From positions 1 through 41,607 of the forward strand of contig JAJDAJ010000047.1 in NCBI GenBank assembly GCA_029261925.1: a DNA stretch of 41,607 nucleotides, read 5' to 3'. A model generated the notes under the pieces. It did not search any database, had not been told where the DNA came from, and saw only the letters and a program-made list of their open reading frames with translations. The translations under genes and the position numbers were made by a program. The stretch is from Deltaproteobacteria bacterium. GTDB taxonomy: Bacteria; Myxococcota_A; UBA9160; SZUA-336. Positions 8,428 through 15,866 of this stretch are shown here, piece after piece (the stretch's first letter is position 1; every line of letters begins with the position of its first letter).

Positions 8428-9501
8428 TCAGACCCCGGCGATCTCCCGGTACAGCGCGCGATGGGCGCGGGCGCTGGCCTCCCAGGTCATCTGTCGGGCG
8501 CGCTCGGGGCCCTTGCGGCCCAGCTCCGCAGCCAGCTCCGGGGAGCGCAGCACGCGGTCGAGCCCGCCGGCGATCGCGTCGACGTCCGTGGCGTCGACCA
8601 GCAGCGCGGCGTTGCCCACGACCTCGGGCAGCGAGGCGGCCTCCGAGCAGACCAGCGGCGTGCCGCAGGCCAGGGCCTCGAGCGCGCTGAGCCCGAAGCC
8701 CTCGTACAGGCTGGTCACGGCGCAGGCCCTTGCCGCCCCGAGCAGCTCGAGGAGGCGCGCGTCGGACACCCCGCTCATGCGCAGCACGCGCCCGGTCATG
8801 CCGGTGCGCTCGATCGCGGCCTCGACCTCGGCCGCGCCGTCGGTGGCTCGCCCCACCAGCACCAGCCGGGTGTCGTCGAGCCTCGACACGGCCTCGACCA
8901 GGCGGGCGAAGTTCTTGCGCGGGGTGAGCAGCCCGATCGCGATCACGTAGTTGCCGAGCTCGGCGCGCACGCGCGAGATCGCGGCGGAGTCCAGCGGGTG
9001 CCAGGCCCGTGCGTCCACGCCGTGCGGGATCGCGTGGACGCGCTCGGGCGCGACGCGGTAGGTCTCGACGACCTCGGCCGCCATGAAGCCGCTGGGCGTG
9101 ACCACGTGGTCGCTGCGCTCGATGGCCTCGCGGTAGCGGGCGCCGCGCTTGCGCGTCCACTCGGGGCGGGACCACTGCGGGTTCCGCACCGGGTTCAGGT
9201 CGTGAATGGTGAGCAGCCTGGGGATTCTCGGGGTCCGCGGCATGAACAGGGCGGTGGAGTGCAGCAGGCGCGCCTCCCGCAGCAGGCAGCCATTGAAGGG
9301 GTCCTGGATCACGCGCACCCGGGCGTTGGCGGCCTCGGGGCGAAACAGGTGGCCCCGGCGCCAGCGCGACCAGCGGTAGCAGAGCGCCACCGGGGTCTCG
9401 CGCTCGATCCGCAGCAGGGCCCCGACCAGGCTCCGCACCGAGCCGCCGATGCCGCCGTGGGGCGGACGTCCGGCCGCCGAGCTCACCTCGAGCGCGATCA
9501 C
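8428..9501 (-). CDS. Glycosyltransferase, GT4-type (GT-B fold)
   Basis: A 357-residue GT-B glycosyltransferase. The N-terminal half carries a GGIGGSVRSL glycine-rich loop, and the C-terminal donor domain has YVIAIGLLTPRKNFARLVEA followed by the EX7E motif in SLYEGFGLSALEALACGTP, which contacts the nucleotide-sugar. Such enzymes build exopolysaccharide, O-antigen or glycolipids at the cytoplasmic membrane face; donor and acceptor cannot be deduced. It stands alone, convergent with ilvA and divergent from the molybdenum hydroxylase gene. The GTG start has no Shine-Dalgarno sequence but has TAAGCT 6 bases upstream, which suggests leaderless translation. Confidence 0.88.
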   Translation of the reverse strand: MIALEVSSAAGRPPHGGIGGSVRSLVGALLRIERETPVALCYRWSRWRRGHLFRPEAANARVRVIQDPFNGCLLREARLLHSTALFMPRTPRIPRLLTIHDLNPVRNPQWSRPEWTRKRGARYREAIERSDHVVTPSGFMAAEVVETYRVAPERVHAIPHGVDARAWHPLDSAAISRVRAELGNYVIAIGLLTPRKNFARLVEAVSRLDDTRLVLVGRATDGAAEVEAAIERTGMTGRVLRMSGVSDARLLELLGAARACAVTSLYEGFGLSALEALACGTPLVCSEAASLPEVVGNAALLVDATDVDAIAGGLDRVLRSPELAAELGRKGPERARQMTWEASARAHRALYREIAGV

Positions 9502-9513
9502 GGCCGGAGCTTA
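9502..9513 (-). promoter_or_regulatory. Putative leaderless -10 element (TAAGCT-N6-GTG) of the glycosyltransferase gene
   Basis: On the minus strand TAAGCT occupies 9513-9508 and is followed after six bases by the GTG start at 9501. No purine-rich ribosome binding site lies between. The spacing would place the transcript start at or next to the start codon. Confidence 0.5.
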
Positions 9514-9602
9514 GCCAGCAGGTCAGGGGTACGCCGGCGCCGGGCTGCCCCCCGATGCGGGCCCCCGGATCCCGCCCCTCCCCGCCCGGGCTCCGCCGGG
9601 GT

Positions 9603-9608
9603 TATTGT
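9603..9608 (+). promoter_or_regulatory. Possible -10 element of the molybdenum hydroxylase gene
   Basis: TATTGT lies in an otherwise very G+C-rich stretch, 38 bases before the ATG at 9647. The predicted leader would contain the GGAGG ribosome binding site. No convincing -35 was seen. Confidence 0.35.
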
Positions 9609-9646
9609 ATGGGGCGTGCGCGGCGCCCCGCCGCCCGGAGGACGAG

Positions 9647-11878
9647 ATGAGCGAGCGCAAGTACCGGTACATCGGCACCCGTGCGATCCGGCCCGATGGT
9701 CTCGACAAGGTCACCGGCCGTGCCAACTACGGCGCGGACTTCGTGCTGCCGGGCATGCTGCACGGGGTGGTGCTGCGCAGCCCGCACGCTCACGCGCGCA
9801 TCCTCTCGGTCGATACCAGCGCCGCGGAGAAGTTGCCGGGCGTGCGCGCCGTCCTCACCGGCTCCGACCTGCCGGACCTGCCCCCCGACATGGTGGGCGG
9901 CGTCGAGGGCCACACCAACTTCCGGCAGCTCTCGATGAACACCCTGGCGCGCGGCAAGGCGCTCTATCACGGCCACGCCGTCGCCGCGGTGGCGGCGACC
10001 TCGGAGGAGGCCGCTCGCGCCGGTGCGGCGGCGATCCGGGTCGACTACGAGGTGCTCGAGCCGGTGCTCGACATCGATCGTGCGCTCGAGCCCGGGGCAC
10101 CGCTGCTGCACGACGACATCGGCAACGGCTCGAACCTGGCGATGCGGATCCCCTTCGAGAAGGGCGACCTCGAGGCTGGCTTCGCCGCAGCGGATCTCGT
10201 CATCGAGCGCGAGTTCCGCACGCCCATGGTCCACCAGGGCTACATCGAGCCGCACGCCTGCGTGGCGCGCGTCGGCGAGGACGATCAGGTCGTGGTCTGG
10301 TGCAGCACCCAGGGCGCGTTCGTGGTGCGCGAGTACTGCGCCTCGCTCCTGGGTATCGATCCCGCGAAGGTCAAGGTCATCCCGAGCGAGATCGGGGGCG
10401 GCTTCGGCGGCAAGACCACCGTCTACCTCGAGCCGCTCGCGGTCGCGCTGGCGCGCAAGGCGCACCGGCCGGTGAAGATGGTCATGTCCCGCGAGGAGGT
10501 CTTCCGCTCGACCGGTCCGACCTCGGGCTCGAAGATCCGGATCAAGGTCGGCGCGCGGCAGGACGGGACCCTGGTCGCCGCGGAGACCGACATCTACATG
10601 GAGGCGGGCGCCTTCCCCGGCTCCCCCGCGGCCGCGGCCGCCATGTGCATGTTCACCCAGTACAGCATCCCGGCCTACTCGCTGGTGGCATACGACGTGC
10701 TGCTGAACAAGCCCAAGGTCGCCGCCTACCGGGCGCCCGGGGCGCCGATGGGGGCGCTGGCCATGGAGTCGGTGCTCGATGAGCTCGCGGACGAGCTCGG
10801 CATCGATCCGGTCGAGCTGCGCCTGCGCAACGCCGCGGGCGCGACGGACCGCGCGCCCACCGGCGTCGAGCTCGGCGACCTCGGCCTGCGCGAGACGCTC
10901 GAGGCCGCGCGCCAGCACCCGCACTACGCCGCGCCGCTCGGCCCCAACCAGGGCAGGGGCGTGGCCTGCGGCTACTGGTTCAACGGCGGCATGCAGTCGA
11001 GCGCGAACGTCACGCTGCACGAGGACGGCACCGCCGTGGTCGCCATCGGCAACCCGGACATCGGCGGTACGCGGGCCTCGATGGCCCTGATCGTCGCCGA
11101 GGAGCTCGGCGTGCCCTACGAGCGGGTCCGCTCGGTCGTCGTGGACACCGACAGCATCGGCTTCTCGGATCTGACGGGGGGCAGCCGCACCACGGTCGTG
11201 ACCGGCCACGCCGTCTCGATGGCGGCGCGCGAGATCGTCGACGAGCTGCGCGCCCGCGCGGCGCGGATCTGGGACGTCGATCCCGACGAGGTCCGCTGGG
11301 AGGAGGGTCGAGCGCTTCCTCCCAACGGCGCGCACCAGCCGCTGAGCGTCGAGGAGCTGGCCGCCCAGAGCGGGGCGCTCGGCGGGCCGCTGCTGGGCAA
11401 GGGCTCGCTGAACGTGGGCAGCGCGGCGCCCGCGGTCGGGGTCCACGTCTGCGACATCGAGCTGGATCCCGAGACGGGGGTCTCGCGCGTGGTCCGCTAC
11501 ACGGTGGTCCAGAACGCCGGCAAGGCCATCCACCCGAGCTACGTCGAGGGCCAGATGCAGGGCGGCGCGTCGCAGGGCATCGGCTGGGCGCTCAACGAGG
11601 AGTACATCTTCGACGCGCAGGGCGAGATGGAGAACCCGGGCTTCCTGGACTACCGCATGCCCGTGGCCTCGGACCTGCCCATGATCGACACCGTGATCGT
11701 GGAGGTCCCCAACCCGGCCAACCCGTACGGCGCCCGGGGCGTCGGCGAGATCCCGATCGTGCCGCCGCTCGCCGCGGTCGCCAACGCCGTGTCGCACGCG
11801 GCCCGGATCCGCATGACCGAGCTGCCGCTCTCGCCGCCGCGCGTGCTCGCCGCACTCGAGAGCGCAGCCGGCGGCTGA
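9647..11878 (+). CDS. Xanthine dehydrogenase-family molybdopterin-binding (large) subunit
   Basis: A 743-residue catalytic subunit of a molybdenum hydroxylase. The ATG at 9647 was chosen for the GGAGG five bases upstream; a frame-open ATG at 9605 has no ribosome binding site. The N-terminal domain (RPDGLDKVTGRANYGADF) leads to the Mo-pterin contacts GGGFGGK and QGGASQGIGWAL, and near the C-terminus GVGE supplies the conserved catalytic glutamate. The family hydroxylates N-heterocycles, aldehydes or aryl-CoA substrates. It normally works with FAD and 2x[2Fe-2S] subunits, but neither is adjacent; the neighbours are a glycosyltransferase and a shikimate kinase-like gene. The substrate is unknown. 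Confidence 0.9.
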   Translation: MSERKYRYIGTRAIRPDGLDKVTGRANYGADFVLPGMLHGVVLRSPHAHARILSVDTSAAEKLPGVRAVLTGSDLPDLPPDMVGGVEGHTNFRQLSMNTLARGKALYHGHAVAAVAATSEEAARAGAAAIRVDYEVLEPVLDIDRALEPGAPLLHDDIGNGSNLAMRIPFEKGDLEAGFAAADLVIEREFRTPMVHQGYIEPHACVARVGEDDQVVVWCSTQGAFVVREYCASLLGIDPAKVKVIPSEIGGGFGGKTTVYLEPLAVALARKAHRPVKMVMSREEVFRSTGPTSGSKIRIKVGARQDGTLVAAETDIYMEAGAFPGSPAAAAAMCMFTQYSIPAYSLVAYDVLLNKPKVAAYRAPGAPMGALAMESVLDELADELGIDPVELRLRNAAGATDRAPTGVELGDLGLRETLEAARQHPHYAAPLGPNQGRGVACGYWFNGGMQSSANVTLHEDGTAVVAIGNPDIGGTRASMALIVAEELGVPYERVRSVVVDTDSIGFSDLTGGSRTTVVTGHAVSMAAREIVDELRARAARIWDVDPDEVRWEEGRALPPNGAHQPLSVEELAAQSGALGGPLLGKGSLNVGSAAPAVGVHVCDIELDPETGVSRVVRYTVVQNAGKAIHPSYVEGQMQGGASQGIGWALNEEYIFDAQGEMENPGFLDYRMPVASDLPMIDTVIVEVPNPANPYGARGVGEIPIVPPLAAVANAVSHAARIRMTELPLSPPRVLAALESAAGG

Positions 11879-11958
11879 GACCGACCGGTGCCGGGAGGCG
11901 TCGCGATCCGGCGGCGCCCCCCGGCTGCTGGATCGCTGGCGGTGCCGGCGGGCAGCCG

Positions 11959-11970
11959 TAGGCTGGGGGC
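11959..11970 (+). promoter_or_regulatory. Putative leaderless -10 element (TAGGCT-N6-GTG)
   Basis: TAGGCT at 11959-11964 precedes the GTG start at 11971 by six bases. Only a short G-run lies between, which is at best a poor ribosome binding site. It matches the layout seen at several other genes here. Confidence 0.45.
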
Positions 11971-12579
11971 GTGGACGGGTACTACGAGCCGCACGCGCGG
12001 GTCGCACTCGAGCAGCCGCTGGTGCTCTGCGGCCTGCTCGGGGCGGGCCTCGCGCAGGCGGGTCTGGCGCTCGCGGGGCTGACCGGCCTGCCGCTGCGCC
12101 TGGTCGGCCGCTCGGTCGAGCACGTGGCCGGGCGCTCGCGCGCGCGCATCGCGGTCGAGGACGGGCTGGACAGCCTGCACGAGCGCGAGACCGAGCAGCT
12201 AGAGCGTGCGCTCCGGCAGGGGCCGCCCGCGCTGCTGGTGGCGCCGGAGGGCGCACACCTGCCCGCGCGCGCCGCCGCCGTCGCCGCGACCTGGATCTAC
12301 CTGGCGCGTCCGGCCGACGAGCTGGTCGAGGGACTGCACCGCCAGCACAGTACGGACCGCGGCTCGATCCCCGGCTTCGTGATCGGCCCGCCCGTCGATC
12401 CCGCCGACCTCTGGCAGCGCGTGGCGGGCCAGGATCGGGACTATCGCGAGCGGGTGGACCGGGTGATCGACTGCGCCGGCGCGCACGCCCACGGCGTGGC
12501 GCGCCTGCTGATCGAGGCGCTCGGCTGGACGCTCGCGGGCGCTAGTCGCCCAGGTCGGGCGCCCAGGCCGAGCCGTTGA
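11971..12579 (+). CDS. Shikimate kinase-like protein lacking catalytic residues (pseudoenzyme candidate)
   Basis: A 202-residue protein whose layout follows shikimate kinase. The P-loop region VLCGLLGAGLAQAG aligns with the family's GxxGAGKS(T) loop. RSVEHVAGRSRARIAVEDG aligns with the shikimate-binding helix, LHERETEQLERAL with the F-R-x-x-E helix, and LWQRVAGQDRDYRERVDRVIDCAG with the C-terminal helix-strand. The P-loop lysine and Ser/Thr are replaced (GAGLAQ), the usual DxD segment reads VGR, and the GGG loop reads PEG, so ATP-dependent shikimate phosphorylation is unlikely. It could bind a ligand or regulate. The family link is inferred from motif order. Its 3' end overlaps the convergent SDR gene by 38 bases. 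Confidence 0.6.
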   Translation: MDGYYEPHARVALEQPLVLCGLLGAGLAQAGLALAGLTGLPLRLVGRSVEHVAGRSRARIAVEDGLDSLHERETEQLERALRQGPPALLVAPEGAHLPARAAAVAATWIYLARPADELVEGLHRQHSTDRGSIPGFVIGPPVDPADLWQRVAGQDRDYRERVDRVIDCAGAHAHGVARLLIEALGWTLAGASRPGRAPRPSR

Positions 12580-13321
12580 TGTGCGAGCCGCCATCCACGA
12601 AGAGCGTGTTGCCCGTGAGGTAGCGCGCGCCCTCGCTGGCCAGGAAGAGCGCCACGGGCGAGATGTCGTCGTAGCAGTCCCCGATCCGTCCCATCGGGTT
12701 GGCCGAGTCGGCCGCCGCGATCAGCTCGGGGTGCGCGGTCATGGTGGCGTGGAACGCCGAGGACTTCGCGGCCGGGCAGATCACGTTCAGCACGATGCCG
12801 TCGGCGGCCCACTCGCGCGCCGCGGTGCGTGTTGCTGCGCGCAGCGCCTCCTTCGAGGAGTTGTACTCGACCGTGCCCATGTGCGCGTTGACGCCGTTGA
12901 GCGAGCAGATGTTGATGATGCGCCCGTAGCCCCTCGCCTTCATGATCGGATGCGCGGCGACCATCGCCCAGAAGGGGCCGAGAAAGCCCACGCGCACGCC
13001 GTGCTCCATCAGCGCGGAGGTCTTGTGCTCGACGCGGCCGAGCTCGCCGCCGCCCCAGGCGTTGTTCACCAGGATGTCGAGCGTGTCCCAGCGGTCGACG
13101 GCCGCGGCGATCGCGGCCTCGACCTGCTCGCGGTCGCCGGCGTCGGTCTGCACGAAGTGACCGGCGTCGCCGAGCTCGTCGGCCATGGCCTTGCCCGTCG
13201 CCGGGTTCAGCTCCGCGACCACGACCCTCGCCCCCTCGCTCGCGAAGCGACGCGCCATGGCGGCGCCGATGCCGTCTCCGGCCCCGGTGATCATCGCGAC
13301 GCGTCCATCGAGCTGTCCCAT
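12542..13321 (-). CDS. SDR-family oxidoreductase (classical, FabG-like)
   Basis: A 259-residue classical short-chain dehydrogenase. TGAGDGIG is the coenzyme loop, NNAWGG stands where NNAG is usual, the catalytic serine is in CSLNG, and YNSSK gives the Tyr and Lys. The C-terminal YLTGNTLFVDGG is typical of the family. The residue after the cofactor strand (VVVAELNP, an acidic Glu) favours NAD(H) over NADP(H). The ATG at 13321 is preceded by GAGGAGGAG. The stop lies inside the end of the convergent shikimate kinase-like gene. The MFS gene upstream on the same strand ends at 13393, 71 bases away, so the two may be co-transcribed. Confidence 0.9.
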   Translation of the reverse strand: MGQLDGRVAMITGAGDGIGAAMARRFASEGARVVVAELNPATGKAMADELGDAGHFVQTDAGDREQVEAAIAAAVDRWDTLDILVNNAWGGGELGRVEHKTSALMEHGVRVGFLGPFWAMVAAHPIMKARGYGRIINICSLNGVNAHMGTVEYNSSKEALRAATRTAAREWAADGIVLNVICPAAKSSAFHATMTAHPELIAAADSANPMGRIGDCYDDISPVALFLASEGARYLTGNTLFVDGGSHINGSAWAPDLGD

Positions 13322-13392
13322 CCTCGCTCCTCCTCGTATCCGAAGCTCGCGTGAAGTCCCGCTGTCCCGGAGCTGGCGCGCGTCGAGCGGGC

Positions 13393-14733
13393 TCAGTCGT
13401 CGGTCTCCGCCTGCGCGCGGGCGATGTCCTCGCGCACGGTGCGCGCCGAGAGCAGGTAGAAGACGCAGGCCGCGACGTTCGCGGCGACGGCGAAGAGCAT
13501 GGTGTAGCGGATCGCCATCTCGCCGTAGCTCTCCCGGAAGTAGTCGTTGAGGGCGCCGACGACCAGCGGTCCGAGACCGAGGCCGAGCAGGTTCACGACC
13601 AGCAGGTGGAGCGCGACCGCGAGCGCCCGCGCGCGCACCCGCACCACGGCCTGCGTCATTGCGTAGACCGGAGCGCTGTAGGTCAGGCTCAGCAGGCTGT
13701 GCGGCAGATAGAAGACGATCGCCAGCCATGGGTCGGGCGCGAACAGGAAGAGCACCGAGAAGGGCGCCGCCACGATCGCCGCCAGGGTCGGCAGCCACAG
13801 GAACCAGCGCTGGTCGCGCGGGCTCAGGCGATCCGCGAGCCAGCCCCCCAGGAGCATGCCGGGGATGCCGATGAAGATCGCGGCGATCCCGAGCATCGTG
13901 GTGGCCTGGGTGAGCTCCAGGCCGTGCACGCGCATGAAGAACGGCACGACCCAGACGCCGACGCCGTAGGCGGCCGCCGCGTGCAGCGCGCCGCCGAGCT
14001 GCAGGTGGACGTAGGAGCGCTGCTGCCAGAGGAAGCGGAAGGCCTCGACTGCGGGCATGGGCTCGACGCTGGCGCCCCGGTCCCACTGGCCGCGGGCGGG
14101 CTCGCGGACCGTGAGCCAGACCAGCACTGCGAGCAGGACGCCCGGCAGCCCCACCAGGACGAACGTGGTGCGCCAGCCGAAGTAGGCGAAGAGGAGCCCG
14201 CCAAGCAGGAAGCCGAATGCGGCCCCCGCCTGTCCGCCCGCCGCGTACAGGCCCAGCGCTCGACCGCGCTGCGCCGGCGGGAAGTAGTCCGAGATCAGCG
14301 AGTGCGAGGGCGGGCTGCAGCCGGCCTCGCCGACGCCCACGCCGACGCGCAGCAGCGCCAGCTGGGCGAAGCTCCCGGCGAGCCCCGAGAGCGCCGTGAG
14401 CAGGCTCCAGAGCGCGGCGCTGATCGCGACGATCGTGCGCCGCGTGCCGCGATCCGCCCAGCGCGCGATCGGGATGCCCGCGAACGCGTAGAAGATCGCG
14501 AAGGCCGGGCCCGTCAGGAAGCCCATCATGGTGTCCGAGGCGCCGAACTCCGCCTTGATCGGCTCCAGCAGGATCGACAGGATCTGCCGGTCGATGTGGT
14601 TGGACAGGTAGATCCCGAACAGCAGCACCAGCACGTACCATGGATATGCGCCGTCGGGCTCGGGCCGCGGCCCGCTGTCCCTCGCCAGGGCGGCTGCCGC
14701 GTCCTGCTCGATCCGGCTCGCTTCCTGGGTCAT
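13393..14733 (-). CDS. MFS transporter (Spinster-like)
   Basis: A 446-residue major facilitator with about 12 predicted membrane helices. YVLVLLFGIYLSNHIDRQILSILLEPIKAEF is the first helix region, and the IARWADRGTRR loop between helices 2 and 3 matches the MFS signature. GVGVGEAGCSPPSHSLISDYFP is typical of the Spinster-like branch, which moves lipids, organic acids or aromatic compounds across the inner membrane. It starts 10 bases after the stop of the Ldh2-type dehydrogenase gene on the same strand, so the two form an operon and it probably imports that pathway's substrate. The N-terminal 25 residues are hydrophilic and acidic. Confidence 0.9.
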   Translation of the reverse strand: MTQEASRIEQDAAAALARDSGPRPEPDGAYPWYVLVLLFGIYLSNHIDRQILSILLEPIKAEFGASDTMMGFLTGPAFAIFYAFAGIPIARWADRGTRRTIVAISAALWSLLTALSGLAGSFAQLALLRVGVGVGEAGCSPPSHSLISDYFPPAQRGRALGLYAAGGQAGAAFGFLLGGLLFAYFGWRTTFVLVGLPGVLLAVLVWLTVREPARGQWDRGASVEPMPAVEAFRFLWQQRSYVHLQLGGALHAAAAYGVGVWVVPFFMRVHGLELTQATTMLGIAAIFIGIPGMLLGGWLADRLSPRDQRWFLWLPTLAAIVAAPFSVLFLFAPDPWLAIVFYLPHSLLSLTYSAPVYAMTQAVVRVRARALAVALHLLVVNLLGLGLGPLVVGALNDYFRESYGEMAIRYTMLFAVAANVAACVFYLLSARTVREDIARAQAETDD

Positions 14734-14743
14734 GGGGTCGTCC

Positions 14744-15808
14744 TCACGGGGTCTCGCGCAGCGGCGCGATCCCGAGCTGTGCTGCGATGTCCGCCAGCTC
14801 GTCGAGCAGGCCGTGCGCCAGCGGGATTCCCGCGGCGAGTCGCTCGGCGCGGCGCTCGTTCTCGAGCTCGCCGGGAACGAGCACGCGCTCGAATCCCGGC
14901 GCTGGCGGGGAGGCGTGTACCTCGTCGATCAGGGCGTCGATGCGCTCGCGGAATGCCGCCGTGCCGAGCACGGCGCCGGGGTCGAGGGCGATGAAGAGGT
15001 AGCCCTTGGCCACACGCCGGCCATCGCGCACGTGAGACTCCGACACGTGGGTGTGTCCGAAAGACGCGTCGGTGAGCACCCCCGAGAGCACCTCGACCAG
15101 GAAGGCGATGCCGTAGCCCTTGTGCCCGCCGAACCACTGCAGGTGGCTCAGCGACGCCTGCTCGGGGTCGGTCGTCGGCCGGCCCTGGGCGTCGAGCGCC
15201 CAGTCCGCCGGGATGGCGCCGCCGCGCTTGCGCGCCAGGGCGATCTTGTTGCCCGCGACCACCGTCGTCGCCACGTCGTAGACCACCGGCGGATGCGCGC
15301 CCGCCGGCACCGCGTACGAGAACGGGTTGGTCGAGAAGATCGGCGCGAGGCCGCCGAACGGGGGCACGAACGCGGGTCCGTTCTGGAAGGCCAGGGCGAT
15401 CGCGCCGCGCTCCGCCGCGCGGAGCGTGTAGTAGCCCAGCGCGCCCAGGTGCGTGCTCTCACGCACCGTGGCCACGCCCACGCCGTGCTCGAGCGCACGC
15501 TCGACCGCCCGGTCCATGGCGAAGACGCCCGCGACCTGTCCGAGCCCCAGCCCGCCGTCGATGTGGATCAGCGGCCCGGATTCGCGGAGCACGCGCAGCT
15601 CGGCGTGCGGGCGGACCTCGCCGCCGCGGATCCGGTCGAAGTAGACCCGCAGCAGGTTCACCCCGTGCGAGTCCACGCCGCGCAGGTCGGCCTCGACCAG
15701 ACTCCCGGCCACCAGCTCGGCCTCGTCGTCCGGAACGCCCAGGGCGATCAGCACGGCCCGCGCGTGTGCCTGCAGGGTCGCTGAGGGGACGCGGATCTCG
15801 TCGCTCAT
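14744..15808 (-). CDS. Ldh2/malate dehydrogenase-family NAD(P)-dependent oxidoreductase
   Basis: A 354-residue member of the family of YlbC, ureidoglycolate dehydrogenase and sulfolactate dehydrogenase, which is unrelated to Rossmann-type malate dehydrogenases. ADLRGVDSHGVNLL near the N-terminus contains the catalytic histidine. STNPFSYAVP and GGHKGYGIAFLVEVLSG follow at the expected places. These enzymes oxidise 2-hydroxy acids to 2-oxo acids. The ATG at 15808 is chosen for the AGGAG five bases upstream; the frame is open further upstream but overlaps the divergent gene. Context (ThDP enzyme, transporter, CoA-transferase) suggests a 2-oxo acid catabolic route. Confidence 0.9.
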   Translation of the reverse strand: MSDEIRVPSATLQAHARAVLIALGVPDDEAELVAGSLVEADLRGVDSHGVNLLRVYFDRIRGGEVRPHAELRVLRESGPLIHIDGGLGLGQVAGVFAMDRAVERALEHGVGVATVRESTHLGALGYYTLRAAERGAIALAFQNGPAFVPPFGGLAPIFSTNPFSYAVPAGAHPPVVYDVATTVVAGNKIALARKRGGAIPADWALDAQGRPTTDPEQASLSHLQWFGGHKGYGIAFLVEVLSGVLTDASFGHTHVSESHVRDGRRVAKGYLFIALDPGAVLGTAAFRERIDALIDEVHASPPAPGFERVLVPGELENERRAERLAAGIPLAHGLLDELADIAAQLGIAPLRETP

Positions 15809-15835
15809 CGGGCTCCTGGCTGGGAAGGGTCCCGG

Positions 15836-15842
15836 TAGTGTA
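15836..15842. promoter_or_regulatory. Overlapping divergent -10 elements between the Ldh2 and ThDP genes
   Basis: The 7-base TAGTGTA reads TAGTGT on the plus strand (25 bases before the ThDP gene's ATG) and TACACT on the minus strand (28 bases before the dehydrogenase's ATG). Both leaders contain a Shine-Dalgarno sequence. If both are real, transcription in the two directions would compete. Confidence 0.4.
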
Positions 15843-15866
15843 TGACGGCACGACCAGGGAGGCGGA

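Noticed and set aside
9605..9646. Earlier start for the molybdenum hydroxylase subunit (ATG at 9605)
   Set aside because: No ribosome binding site, an unlikely N-terminal sequence, and the ATG at 9647 has GGAGG at ideal spacing.
12542..14641. A fused 699-residue protein containing the SDR
   Set aside because: The upstream part is a frame shadow of the MFS gene; the SDR has its own ATG and strong Shine-Dalgarno at 13321.
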